From: Candidatus Fibrimonadaceae bacterium
GTDB lineage: Bacteria > Fibrobacterota > Fibrobacteria > Fibrobacterales > Fibrobacteraceae
Direction of reading: 5' to 3'
Assembly: GCA_031281265.1 (NCBI GenBank)
Contig: JAITFO010000005.1
Span: 1 to 49,010 of the forward strand
Length of the DNA stretch: 49,010 bases
Shown piece by piece: positions 23,501 to 31,491 of this stretch. The notes under the pieces were generated by a model. That model had not been told where the DNA came from and did no database searches. It was given only the letters and a program-made list of their open reading frames with translations. The translations under genes were made by a program, and so were the position numbers. Position 1 is the first letter of the stretch; each line of letters begins with the position of its first letter.

Positions 23501-25660
23501 ATGCAAGAATTTAAAATGCTTAAAGCCGAAGAGGCTACCGCTAAATTGCCAGACGGAAGGGAAATTGTCTTTGAGACAGGCCGTTTGGCTAAACAGGCCG
23601 CAGGTTCTGCGGTTGTAAAAATGGGCGATGCCTTTGTGCTTGCCACCGTGTGCTTTGGCCCGGAAAAAGATGCGGATTTTTTTCCGCTTACCGTTGAGTT
23701 CAGGGAAAAGGCTTATGCCGCAGGCCGCTTGCCGGGCGGTTATAAAAAGAGAGAACCGCCCCCTGGCGATGACGAGACACTCAAAGCAAGAATTATAGAC
23801 CGCCCTATTCGCCCTATGTTCCCAGAAGGCTTTAGCCGCGAGGTGCAGATTATAGTTCAGATATTGAGTGCAGACAAAAATTTTGACGCGGATATTCTTG
23901 GAGTTAGCGCTGCGAGCATTGCCGTTGGGCTTTCTGAGCTTCCGTTTGAGGAGCAGGTTGCCGCTGTTAGGGTTGCCGTTGTTGAAGGCAAGCCCGTTAT
24001 AAACCCAACCTTTGCGCAGCTGGATGTTTGCGAGCTGGATATGGTGGTTGGCGGCACGGCAAACAGCGTGTGCATGGTTGAAGGCGGTGCTTACGAAGTT
24101 TCTGAGCAGATAATGATAGATGCTATTCAGGCAGGTCATCAGGCTATAAAGGATTTGTGCAAGGCACAGAGCGAATTGGTTGCGCGCTTTGCAAAGCCAA
24201 AAATGGTTTTGACACCAAAGACGGAAAACGAAAGTGCGGCGAAAATTGCCGGGGCTGTTAAAGCCGCGATATACGATGAGCTTTATAAAACGCTCCATAC
24301 GCCTATGGTTAAAACCGAGCATTACCCTGCTATGGCGGCTCTTGAAGAAAAAGCTGTTGCAAGCGAAGCTGTTGTGGCAATCACAGGCGAAGATGCGGCT
24401 CTGAAAGCACTTGCAAAAGCGGCATTCAAAGAGATTGAGCGCGACACAATGCGCAATATGATTTTAAACGAAGGTGTGCGCATAGATGGCCGCAAAACCG
24501 CTGATATACGCCCAATTGAAATTCAGCTGGGAGTTTTGCCGCGTTCCCACGGTTCCGCGATTTTCCAGCGCGGCGAGACGCAAGCACTTGTGACTTGCAC
24601 GCTCGGTACAAAGAACGATGAGCAACGTGTTGAAACTTTGCAGGGCGAAGTGGCAAAGAGCTATATGCTTCATTACAATTTCCCTCCGTTCTCCGTTGGC
24701 GAGGTTAAAAAACTCGGCACATCGAGGCGCGAGATAGGTCACGGGCATTTGGCGGAACGCTCGCTTAACGCAGTGCTTCCAACGCCGGATGGCTTTCCAT
24801 ATACTATAAGAGTTGTGTCTGAGATACTTGAGTCGAATGGTTCTTCTTCTATGGCTTCTGTGTGCGGAGGCTCGCTCTCTTTGATGGATGCGGGTGTTCC
24901 CATAAGCAGTCCGGTTGCTGGAATAGCAATGGGTTTGATATCTGAGAAAGGTTCTGTGAACGAGGGTGGGAAAATTGAAATTCTCTCCGACATAACGGGC
25001 ACCGAAGACCACCTTGGGGATATGGATTTTAAAATAACCGGAACGGAGAGTGGAATTACCGCATTCCAGATGGATATTAAAATAAAAGGCATAACACCTG
25101 AGCTTATGGCTAAGGCTCTTGAGCAAGCAAAGCAAGGGCGTTTGCACATAATAGGGAAAATAAAAGAGACCATCACAGAGCCACGCGCAAAACTTTCAAG
25201 GCTTGCGCCGGTTATGATACAGATGCGTATTCAAACAACAAAGATTCGCGATGTTATAGGTTCTGGTGGCGCGGTGATAAAGAAGATTCAAGCGCAGACA
25301 GGATGCAAGATTAACATTAGCGATGATGGTAATTTGGAGATTGCAGCCCCGAGCGCAAAGGCGGGTTCAATGGCAAAGCAAATGGTGGAGGACATCACAA
25401 GCGAGCCGGAGCCGAACAAAATCTATAAGGGAAAAGTGAAATCCATTCAGCCCTTTGGTGCTTTTGTTGAAATTTTGCCGGGCAGAGATGGCTTGATTCA
25501 CATTTCCGAAATTTCAGAGCAACGTTTGGATAAGGTGGAAGATTCCGGTTTGCACATTGGGGATGAGGTCACCGTGCTGTGTTTGGGCGTTGACCCAAAA
25601 GGCAAGGTGAAACTTTCCATTAAGGCATTGAAGCAGCGCCAAATAGAAAATGCGGAGTAG
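23501..25660 (+). CDS. pnp: Polyribonucleotide nucleotidyltransferase
   Basis: PNPase degrades RNA from the 3' end using phosphate. The 719-residue protein has two RNase PH domains (about 8-230 and 320-560, including FSVGEVKKLGTSRREIGHG), a KH domain (IRDVIGSGGAVIKKIQAQTG) and a C-terminal S1 domain (KGKVKSIQPFGAFVEILPGRDGLIHISE). An AAGGAG site precedes the start and the spacing to rpsO is 18 bp. The stop codon abuts the 3' end of tRNA-Ser on the opposite strand. Confidence 0.96.
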   Translation: MQEFKMLKAEEATAKLPDGREIVFETGRLAKQAAGSAVVKMGDAFVLATVCFGPEKDADFFPLTVEFREKAYAAGRLPGGYKKREPPPGDDETLKARIIDRPIRPMFPEGFSREVQIIVQILSADKNFDADILGVSAASIAVGLSELPFEEQVAAVRVAVVEGKPVINPTFAQLDVCELDMVVGGTANSVCMVEGGAYEVSEQIMIDAIQAGHQAIKDLCKAQSELVARFAKPKMVLTPKTENESAAKIAGAVKAAIYDELYKTLHTPMVKTEHYPAMAALEEKAVASEAVVAITGEDAALKALAKAAFKEIERDTMRNMILNEGVRIDGRKTADIRPIEIQLGVLPRSHGSAIFQRGETQALVTCTLGTKNDEQRVETLQGEVAKSYMLHYNFPPFSVGEVKKLGTSRREIGHGHLAERSLNAVLPTPDGFPYTIRVVSEILESNGSSSMASVCGGSLSLMDAGVPISSPVAGIAMGLISEKGSVNEGGKIEILSDITGTEDHLGDMDFKITGTESGITAFQMDIKIKGITPELMAKALEQAKQGRLHIIGKIKETITEPRAKLSRLAPVMIQMRIQTTKIRDVIGSGGAVIKKIQAQTGCKINISDDGNLEIAAPSAKAGSMAKQMVEDITSEPEPNKIYKGKVKSIQPFGAFVEILPGRDGLIHISEISEQRLDKVEDSGLHIGDEVTVLCLGVDPKGKVKLSIKALKQRQIENAE

Positions 25661-25743
25661 AGGAAGAAGAGGGATTCGAACCCTCGGTTCTTGCGAACAG
25701 CGGTTTTCGAGACCGCCCCGATCGACCACTCCGGCATTCTTCC
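25661..25743 (-). tRNA. tRNA-Ser (anticodon CGA)
   Basis: The reverse complement folds as a class II tRNA: acceptor GGAAGAA with TTCTTCC, anticodon stem GCGGT/ACCGC with loop CTCGAAA (CGA), a long variable arm TGTTC-GCAA-GAAC, and T loop GTTCGAATC. CCA is not encoded. The base at the discriminator position is U, while G is usual for bacterial tRNA-Ser. It is convergent with pnp and touches its stop codon. Confidence 0.93.
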
Positions 25744-25789
25744 TAAATAGTGCGATAATATATAAAATAGTAGGACCTTGCTCCTAGAG

Positions 25790-25825
25790 CAGCTAGCTTC
25801 CCTTCGCAAACGGTTCGCTTCGCTC
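25790..25825. repeat. 36-bp repeat, inverted exact copy of 20925-20960
   Basis: All 36 bases match the reverse complement of the element near 20.9 kb. It lies between tRNA-Ser and hairpin repeat copy C, in an intergenic stretch. Only one side of the larger stem-loop is present here. Confidence 0.8.
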
Positions 25826-25835
25826 GGAGAAAAAA

Positions 25836-25864
25836 GTAGGGGCAACCGCGAGGGTTGCCCCTAC
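25836..25864 (+). repeat. GTAGGGGCAACC hairpin repeat (copy C)
   Basis: A perfect 12-bp stem with a 5-nt loop, immediately followed by TTTTTC and TATATT. The T-run after the stem resembles a terminator tail, and the same T-run is the upstream part of the next gene's -10 motif. Confidence 0.75.
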
Positions 25865-25870
25865 TTTTTC

Positions 25871-25876
25871 TATATT
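25871..25876 (+). promoter_or_regulatory. -10 box of the 25883 gene
   Basis: TTTTTCTATATT ends 6 nt before the ATG at 25883, with no Shine-Dalgarno sequence between (ACCCTT). No -35 hexamer is evident, as that region is the hairpin. Confidence 0.6.
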
Positions 25877-25882
25877 ACCCTT

Positions 25883-26377
25883 ATGAATAAAAAGAATCTC
25901 TTTCTCGTTTCTGTGATCGCCAATATAGGTCTGATTGCACTGATATTTCTTGTGAAGAAAAATGCGACTGCTCAAGCACAGGAATTTGTTAAGCCCAGGC
26001 TGGAAAAAGCGAGCTACCAAATAGCGCAGGTGAAAGACATCACCGATAATAACAACGTGCTGTGGACACTCATAGACAGCACTTGGAAAAGCCCAGACAA
26101 GTCAAAGGCTTTTGTGAAAAAACTCGCCGAGACGCAAAAAGTGCCTCGCTGCGGTGGCAAAGACTGCACTGGCTCAGAAGACGAAGCTAAACTGAAAACG
26201 GTTATCTCCGATAAACCCACAGACCGTAGCATAAAGGTAGGTTGGGGCAGCGGAAAAGATAAAATTAAATACTTTTTCAAAGTTTTTTATGACGACAAAG
26301 GTAAATTTGTCACCATAGACGCAAACGACCTTTTGGGTAAGAGCATTTCTCAAGATTCAGACGAAAGCGCGGAGTAG
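25883..26377 (+). CDS. Membrane-anchored protein of unknown function
   Basis: The 164-residue product has one N-terminal membrane helix (about 6-24, LFLVSVIANIGLIALIFLV) and a soluble remainder that would face the periplasm. It contains one Cys pair in PRCGGKDC and ends in acidic residues. I do not recognise a family. The ATG at 25883 is chosen over an upstream in-frame start because the upstream part is repeat sequence and because it fits the -10 spacing rule. pheT follows after 34 bp with its own promoter. Confidence 0.65.
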   Translation: MNKKNLFLVSVIANIGLIALIFLVKKNATAQAQEFVKPRLEKASYQIAQVKDITDNNNVLWTLIDSTWKSPDKSKAFVKKLAETQKVPRCGGKDCTGSEDEAKLKTVISDKPTDRSIKVGWGSGKDKIKYFFKVFYDDKGKFVTIDANDLLGKSISQDSDESAE

Positions 26378-26411
26378 CTTGCTATAATCAGCGTTTGCTA
26401 TATTTCCCTCT

Positions 26412-28796
26412 ATGAAAATTAGTTTGAATTGGCTAAAAAGGTACCTAGATGTAAAGGTACCTGTAGAGGAAATTTCGTCAAAGCTCACGAGTTTGGGCTT
26501 TGAGGTGGAAGGTGTTGAGGAATTTGGAAAGATTTACAGCGGCCTGCTGGTGGTGGAAGTTTTGGAATGTAGCCCGCACCCCGATAGCGACCATTTGAGC
26601 ATCACAAAAGTTTTTGATGGCAAAGAGAATTTGCAAGTTGTGTGCGGCGCACCCAACGTGAAAGCTGGCATAAAAGCGGTTCTTGCTCCCATAGGCGTTG
26701 AGTTGCCGATGCCAGATGGCAAAAGTTTGAAAATGAAAAAATCTAAAATCCGCGGGGTGGAGAGTTTTGGAATGCTCTGCGCGGAAGATGAGATTGGATT
26801 ATCACAGAACCACGATGGAATTTTGATTTTGCCAAGTGATGCCCCTGTGGGCAAGCCGTTTGCAGAACTGGGTTTTTACGATACTGTTTTTGAAATAAAT
26901 GTTACCCCCAACCGCCCCGATGCTCTTTCGCACTTGGGGATAGCGAGGGAACTAGCGGCGGCATTCGATTTGCCGCTGAAATTGCAACAGCAAAAGCCAC
27001 TTGAAGTTGCCTCTGCAACCTCTATGAAATTGAGCGTTGAGGCACCCACTGCTTGCCCGCATTATGTTGGCAGGGTTATAAACGGCGTGAAAATTGCGCC
27101 CAGCCCCGAATGGTTGCAAAAATTGCTGAGGGCTGTTGGGATGAACCCCATAAACAATGTTGTTGACATTACGAATTTTGTTTTAATGGATATTGGGCAG
27201 CCGCTCCACAGTTTTGATTTAGGTAAGTTGAAAGGCGGAGAGGTGAAAGTTCGTTTTGCAAATGAGGGCGAGAAGTTCAAAACGCTTGACGGCAAAGACC
27301 ACGTTTTGCAAAGCACTGATTTGGCTATCTGCGATGGGAACAGCCCAGCCTGCCTTGCGGGCGTTATGGGCGGTTTGGAATCTGAAATAACGGACGATAC
27401 CAAAGATGTTTTTTTGGAAGCGGCGTTCTTTAACCCAACCGTTGTGCGCAAGCAAGCCAAGAGGCTTGGGATATCGAGCGATTCGAGCTACCGTTTTGAG
27501 AGAGGCGTGGATTTTGAGTTGCAGAATTTTGCAAATGATTATGCGTGTTCTTTGATAGCGGAACTCGCTGGTGGCAAAGTCGCGGAGAAAAAAGAGGAAT
27601 TTATGTCTGCGGAAAATTTGCCCAAACGTAACCCCGTGCCTTTGCGCGAGGAGAGGATTGAAAAACTTTTGGGTTTAAAGGTTCCCTTGGAGCAAGCGAA
27701 AAAACTATTGGCTGGAATTGGGATAAAAGAGACTTCTGAAAATTCAGGGGCTTATAATATTCCGAGTTATCGTTTTGATTTGGGGAGAGAGGCGGATTTG
27801 ATAGAGGAAATAGCTAGGTTGGTTGGCTATGACAATATCCCTTATGATATTCCGAGTTTTAAAGCGGAGCCAAACGAACTGCCTTTGCAGGAGAAAATAA
27901 ATAGAAAAATCCGCACCTCGCTTTCTGCGCTTGGTTTGCACGAGTGCCTGTCGCTCCGCTTTACCAGCAAAAAGAAAACCGAATGGGTGTTTGGGGCAAG
28001 CGAAGACAAAAGGGCAAAGCCCGCGGAGCTTTTGAACCCACTCAGCGAAGAACTTGGAGTGTTGCCAACGAGTTTGTTGCCAAATTTGCTATTCAGCGCG
28101 GCGGAGAATGCAAAGCATCAAAAGTCTGTGCGGCTTTTTGAGGTTTCTAAGGCGCAGTTTCCAACGCCGGAGACCGCAAGCGAAAAAGACCCCGGGTTCA
28201 AGGAAATTCCCATGCTCGCCATAGTTTATGCGGAGCCAAAAGCGGAATTCTTTGCGTTCAAGGGATTACTCGAAGCGTTTTTTAAAAGGTTACACGTTTC
28301 CGTGAACTTTGAAGCTCCAGAAAATGCAGAAACGTTTTTGCATCCAGGATGTTCAGCCACGCTTAAACTTGGCAAAAAAATAATTGGCTCGTGCGGGGAA
28401 CTTCATCCCGTTGTTCAAAATAAATTCGATTTGAAATTCAACACATTCGTCTGTGAAATAGATTTATCCATTTTGGAGAGCGCGTTTTTAGCTCCTGTTT
28501 CTTTCAAGGAATTTTCTAAGCAGATGATTATTGAACGCGATGTTTCCATCGAGGCGGAAGAAGCTATTTCCCATGCGGAATTGCTTTCAAAGTTCAAGGG
28601 CTTTAACCCAAAGTACTTGACCAGCATTGAGCTTATGAGCATTTACCAAGGCGATAAAATTGCGGCGGGCAAAAAAAACCTGCTCTACCGTTTTTATTAC
28701 CAAGCCCCAGACCGCACCTTGACGGATGATGAGATAAACGCTATTCATACAAAACTACGCGAAAAAATTGTCGGGGCTGGGTTGGTGTTGAGATAG
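26412..28796 (+). CDS. pheT: Phenylalanyl-tRNA synthetase, beta subunit
   Basis: PheT with PheS charges tRNA-Phe. The 794-residue protein has the full domain series: B1 start MKISLNWLKRYLDV, an EMAP-type tRNA-binding domain (about 40-150, with HPDSDHLSITKV), B3/B4 editing domain, B5, catalytic-like core and a C-terminal anticodon-binding FDX-ACB domain ending in LREKIVGAGLVLR. pheS is not adjacent, although pheST is usual. TATATT (26399-26404) ends 7 nt before the ATG and there is no Shine-Dalgarno site. Confidence 0.95.
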   Translation: MKISLNWLKRYLDVKVPVEEISSKLTSLGFEVEGVEEFGKIYSGLLVVEVLECSPHPDSDHLSITKVFDGKENLQVVCGAPNVKAGIKAVLAPIGVELPMPDGKSLKMKKSKIRGVESFGMLCAEDEIGLSQNHDGILILPSDAPVGKPFAELGFYDTVFEINVTPNRPDALSHLGIARELAAAFDLPLKLQQQKPLEVASATSMKLSVEAPTACPHYVGRVINGVKIAPSPEWLQKLLRAVGMNPINNVVDITNFVLMDIGQPLHSFDLGKLKGGEVKVRFANEGEKFKTLDGKDHVLQSTDLAICDGNSPACLAGVMGGLESEITDDTKDVFLEAAFFNPTVVRKQAKRLGISSDSSYRFERGVDFELQNFANDYACSLIAELAGGKVAEKKEEFMSAENLPKRNPVPLREERIEKLLGLKVPLEQAKKLLAGIGIKETSENSGAYNIPSYRFDLGREADLIEEIARLVGYDNIPYDIPSFKAEPNELPLQEKINRKIRTSLSALGLHECLSLRFTSKKKTEWVFGASEDKRAKPAELLNPLSEELGVLPTSLLPNLLFSAAENAKHQKSVRLFEVSKAQFPTPETASEKDPGFKEIPMLAIVYAEPKAEFFAFKGLLEAFFKRLHVSVNFEAPENAETFLHPGCSATLKLGKKIIGSCGELHPVVQNKFDLKFNTFVCEIDLSILESAFLAPVSFKEFSKQMIIERDVSIEAEEAISHAELLSKFKGFNPKYLTSIELMSIYQGDKIAAGKKNLLYRFYYQAPDRTLTDDEINAIHTKLREKIVGAGLVLR

Positions 28797-28799
28797 TTT

Positions 28800-29795
28800 A
28801 TGCTCATAACCCTTGACAAGACCATTCTCGATTTGCACGGAGTTTTAGAGCCTTATTTTTCTGTACAGTATTTGGACTCAAAAGATATTTCCAAAGAAAG
28901 TCTCAAAGACTCAGCTGCTTTGATAGTTCGCTCAACGAGAAAGTATGGGGCAGAAACTTTGGAAGGCACAGGCGTTAAATTCATAGGAACGGTCACATCC
29001 GGGTTTGAGCATATAGATACCGAGTTTTGCGAAAGGAGCGGTGTTTTTTTGGCAACCGCTCATGGGAGCAATGCGGAGTCTGTTGCGGAATATGTATCTG
29101 CCGCTTTAGCAGAAATCTCAAAAAAAACAGGCAAGCCGTTAAACGAGTTCTCGCTTGGGATAGTTGGTGTGGGCGCGGTTGGCGGGTGTGTTAAGAGAGA
29201 TGCGGAAAAGTTTGGGATGAGAGTTTTTTTATGCGACCCACCTAAAAATTTGAACGATGATATTTTTGAAGCGGATATAATAACGCTCCACACCCCGCTT
29301 GAAAAACGAGGGAAATACCCCACTTATCACTTGGCAAACGAGGATTTTATTAAGAAGATGAAATGTGGTACGTGGCTCATAAACACCGCTCGTGGTGCGG
29401 TGTGTGATAGCGAGGCTTTGCGGAGAGCTTTGCAGAATAAGCACTTGGGTGGAGCGGTTGTTGACGTGTGGGAAAACGAACCGAATATAGATACTTCGCT
29501 TTTGCCCCTGATTGAAATTGCAACCCCGCATATAGCTGGTCACAATATAGAAGCAAAGATAAATGCGAACAAGATGATAGTGAACTCGCTTGGGAATTTT
29601 TTTGGGATTGAGGGTCTAAAAAGATGGGAAAAGAGCCAAATTGAGAGCGATGAGCCGGCAAATGGCGATTTAAGCTACCCTATTCGCACAGACGATGCGA
29701 ATTTTCGCAAAAATCCGGGGGATTTTGCCAAAATTAGGAACGGATACAAGCGAAAAAAATTTGCGGTATCACTTTTGCCCGGTTCGGGTGTTTAA
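28800..29795 (+). CDS. pdxB: Erythronate-4-phosphate dehydrogenase
   Basis: PdxB oxidises 4-phosphoerythronate in the DXP-dependent route to pyridoxal phosphate. The 331-residue protein has the D-2-hydroxyacid dehydrogenase plan: VRSTRKYG, GTVTSGFEHID, the nucleotide loop GIVGVGAVGG, WLINTARGAV with catalytic Arg, and the general-base His in ATPHIAGHN. The GHN(I/L)E stretch is characteristic of PdxB rather than SerA. The last 40 residues are Lys/Asp-rich and not typical. It follows pheT by 3 bp and precedes an ECF sigma gene by 5 bp. Confidence 0.82.
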   Translation: MLITLDKTILDLHGVLEPYFSVQYLDSKDISKESLKDSAALIVRSTRKYGAETLEGTGVKFIGTVTSGFEHIDTEFCERSGVFLATAHGSNAESVAEYVSAALAEISKKTGKPLNEFSLGIVGVGAVGGCVKRDAEKFGMRVFLCDPPKNLNDDIFEADIITLHTPLEKRGKYPTYHLANEDFIKKMKCGTWLINTARGAVCDSEALRRALQNKHLGGAVVDVWENEPNIDTSLLPLIEIATPHIAGHNIEAKINANKMIVNSLGNFFGIEGLKRWEKSQIESDEPANGDLSYPIRTDDANFRKNPGDFAKIRNGYKRKKFAVSLLPGSGV

Positions 29796-29800
29796 GTAGT

Positions 29801-30289
29801 ATGAACCAAAATCTAAACGCACAGCAGTTTTACACGCGTTATGCACCAATGGTGTTCAGGCGTTGCAACAAGCTGCTAGGCGACAAAAACTCTGCGGCGG
29901 ATATTGTCCAAGAGCTTTTTGCAAAGGTTTGGGAAAAGCGAAACTCTCTGAATTTAGATTACCCGTCCAGTTTATTGTGGCGAATGGCAACCAATATGTG
30001 CCTGAACCATATAAGGGACAGGAAGCGCAGGGGCGAAAACATCAGTTGCGATGAAGCTATTGCGCAAATAGCCTGCACGGAAAATTTTGAGAGGGAAACG
30101 GAGAACAGAGACATTTTGGACAGGCTCTTTAAAAGGCATCCGGAGAGCAGCCGAACCATAGCGGTTTTGCACTTCATAGACGGCATGACTTTGGAAGAAG
30201 TAGCTGTGGAGGTAAAGATGTCTGTTGCCGGAGTTCGCAAAAGGCTTAAAACTCTTAAAAATTCTTTAACCAAATTGGAGGCTGTATGA
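29801..30289 (+). CDS. ECF-family RNA polymerase sigma factor
   Basis: The 162-residue protein has region 2 (AADIVQELFAKVWEKR, LLWRMATNMCLNHIRDRKRR) and region 4 (FIDGMTLEEVAVEVKMSVAGVRKRLKTL). The overlapping next gene (ATGA) encodes a membrane protein fitting an anti-sigma factor, so the pair would answer an envelope signal. Lying directly after pdxB, it may be transcribed from the pheT promoter. Confidence 0.88.
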   Translation: MNQNLNAQQFYTRYAPMVFRRCNKLLGDKNSAADIVQELFAKVWEKRNSLNLDYPSSLLWRMATNMCLNHIRDRKRRGENISCDEAIAQIACTENFERETENRDILDRLFKRHPESSRTIAVLHFIDGMTLEEVAVEVKMSVAGVRKRLKTLKNSLTKLEAV

Positions 30290-30993
30290 GCATACCTAAC
30301 TGGAAATTGGAGCGCTATCTGCTTGGGGAACTCCCCGAAAGAGAAATGGCTGAATTAAAAACTCTGGAGAACAAAAACATAGAGTTTTGCTCTCAGCTCG
30401 CATTGCTGAGAAACAGCAATGAAGAATTGCTGGCGGAATATCCCGCAAAGGAATTTGCGGAGAAGACGCAGGCGGCTAGGTGGCTTATGCCGCTCTCCGC
30501 CTGCGCTGGCTTATTGATAGCGGCAACGGTTTTGATAAACATATTCCCAGACGAAAATAATTATGCGCAAAACGCTGTGATAAACGAAGACGGAACCAGG
30601 GTGAAGGGTTTAAAAACGGATTTGGAAATTTGGCGCAAAACCACAGATTCCGTTGAGAAACTCTCTAACGAGAGCGAGGCTAAGGCGGGCGATCTGTTGC
30701 AGATGCGCTACATAGCGGAGGAAAAATGCTACGGTGTTCTTTTGAGCATAGATGGCAATAAGGTTTTGACCATACATCTCTCCGGCAAAAACGGCAGGGC
30801 AAAAGAACTTGAGGCCGGAAGAATAATCTCTTTGGAAAACTCTTACGAGCTGGACAACGCCCCAAAATCCGAGACTTTTTACCTTTTCACCTCTAAAAAT
30901 GAATTTGCCCTTGCACCCATCGCAGAAGCCTTGTTGAGCGGCAAAATGCCAAAAAGCCTGCAAGTTTCGCAAATTACGATTAAGAAGAGGTAA
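30286..30993 (+). CDS. Probable anti-sigma factor, single-pass membrane protein
   Basis: The 235-residue product has a short cytoplasmic part (1-65) beginning MSIPNWKLERYLLGELPE, the pattern of zinc-free anti-sigma domains, then one membrane helix (about 66-87) and a periplasmic domain. The latter includes KAGDLLQMRYIAEEKCYGVLLSIDG and FYLFTSKNEFAL, which resemble DUF4384-type sensor domains. It overlaps the sigma gene by 4 bp, which fits a sigma/anti-sigma operon. The assignment rests on topology and position more than on sequence signature. Confidence 0.7.
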   Translation: MSIPNWKLERYLLGELPEREMAELKTLENKNIEFCSQLALLRNSNEELLAEYPAKEFAEKTQAARWLMPLSACAGLLIAATVLINIFPDENNYAQNAVINEDGTRVKGLKTDLEIWRKTTDSVEKLSNESEAKAGDLLQMRYIAEEKCYGVLLSIDGNKVLTIHLSGKNGRAKELEAGRIISLENSYELDNAPKSETFYLFTSKNEFALAPIAEALLSGKMPKSLQVSQITIKKR

Positions 30994-31095
30994 GGTTACG
31001 GGGGGTTTACTATAAAGTAGCCACTAATTAACTCTGAATTTCGTTGTGGCGTTCCCCCCGTTAGCCCTGCGGGCGGGGTTTACTATATTACTGTT
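30994..31095 (+). promoter_or_regulatory. nuoA leader region with hairpins and -10 box
   Basis: GGGGTTTACTATA occurs twice (31002-31014 and 31075-31087). ACGGGGGG (30998-31005) can pair with CCCCCCGT (31054-31061), or the latter can fold locally with CGGG downstream. The second GGGGTTTACTATATT contains the -10 box (31084-31089), with TTAGCC 17 bp upstream as a weak -35. The start codon is 6 nt after the box. Confidence 0.5.
31054..31078 (+). repeat. CCCCCCGYTA hairpin element (copy 2)
   Basis: CCCCCCGTTAGCCCTGCGGGCGGGG folds into a short strong stem and is a near copy of 10848-10869. Both copies lie directly before a -10 box. Confidence 0.6.
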
Positions 31096-31488
31096 ATGGA
31101 CACTTTTGAAATATTTTTCGCGGTATTTGTGCTGGTGTTGCTGGCGGTGGCGGTTCCCTTTGGGATGATGTTCGCAAATTGGCTGCTCTCTCCGCAGACC
31201 CAGTTGAAAAATAAAGTTAAAACCGATGCCTATGAATGTGGGCTTTCAAAAGTTGTGGGCAATGCCTCGGAAAGATTCCCAATAAAATATTATATAGTGG
31301 CTATGCTTTTTTTGGTGTTCGATTTGGAAGTGGCTTTTCTATACCCACTGGCTGTGGGGTTTAAAAATGGCGGCTGGGAAATGCTCGCTTTTCTGATGAT
31401 ATTTTTGCTGATTTTGGAAGCTGGATATCTTTACATTGTGCGGAAAGGCGTTTTGAACTGGTCAAAAATCAGCGACAACATCAATTAG
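31096..31488 (+). CDS. nuoA: NADH-quinone oxidoreductase subunit A
   Basis: NuoA is a small membrane subunit of complex I. The 130-residue protein has three hydrophobic helices and the family motifs YECG and KYYIVAMLFLVFDLEVAFLYP, whose acidic residues lie in the second helix. The gene stands alone, not followed by nuoB; its stop is 3 bp from the stop of the convergent secreted-protein gene. Its start follows TATATT by 6 nt with no Shine-Dalgarno sequence. Confidence 0.93.
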   Translation: MDTFEIFFAVFVLVLLAVAVPFGMMFANWLLSPQTQLKNKVKTDAYECGLSKVVGNASERFPIKYYIVAMLFLVFDLEVAFLYPLAVGFKNGGWEMLAFLMIFLLILEAGYLYIVRKGVLNWSKISDNIN

Positions 31489-31491
31489 CTT

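Noticed and set aside
23465-24322. 285-codon open frame antisense to pnp
   Set aside because: pnp is unmistakable on the other strand, and the antisense product has no recognisable motif or start signal.
24464-25147. 227-codon open frame antisense to pnp
   Set aside because: Shadow of the conserved RNase PH/KH region of pnp.
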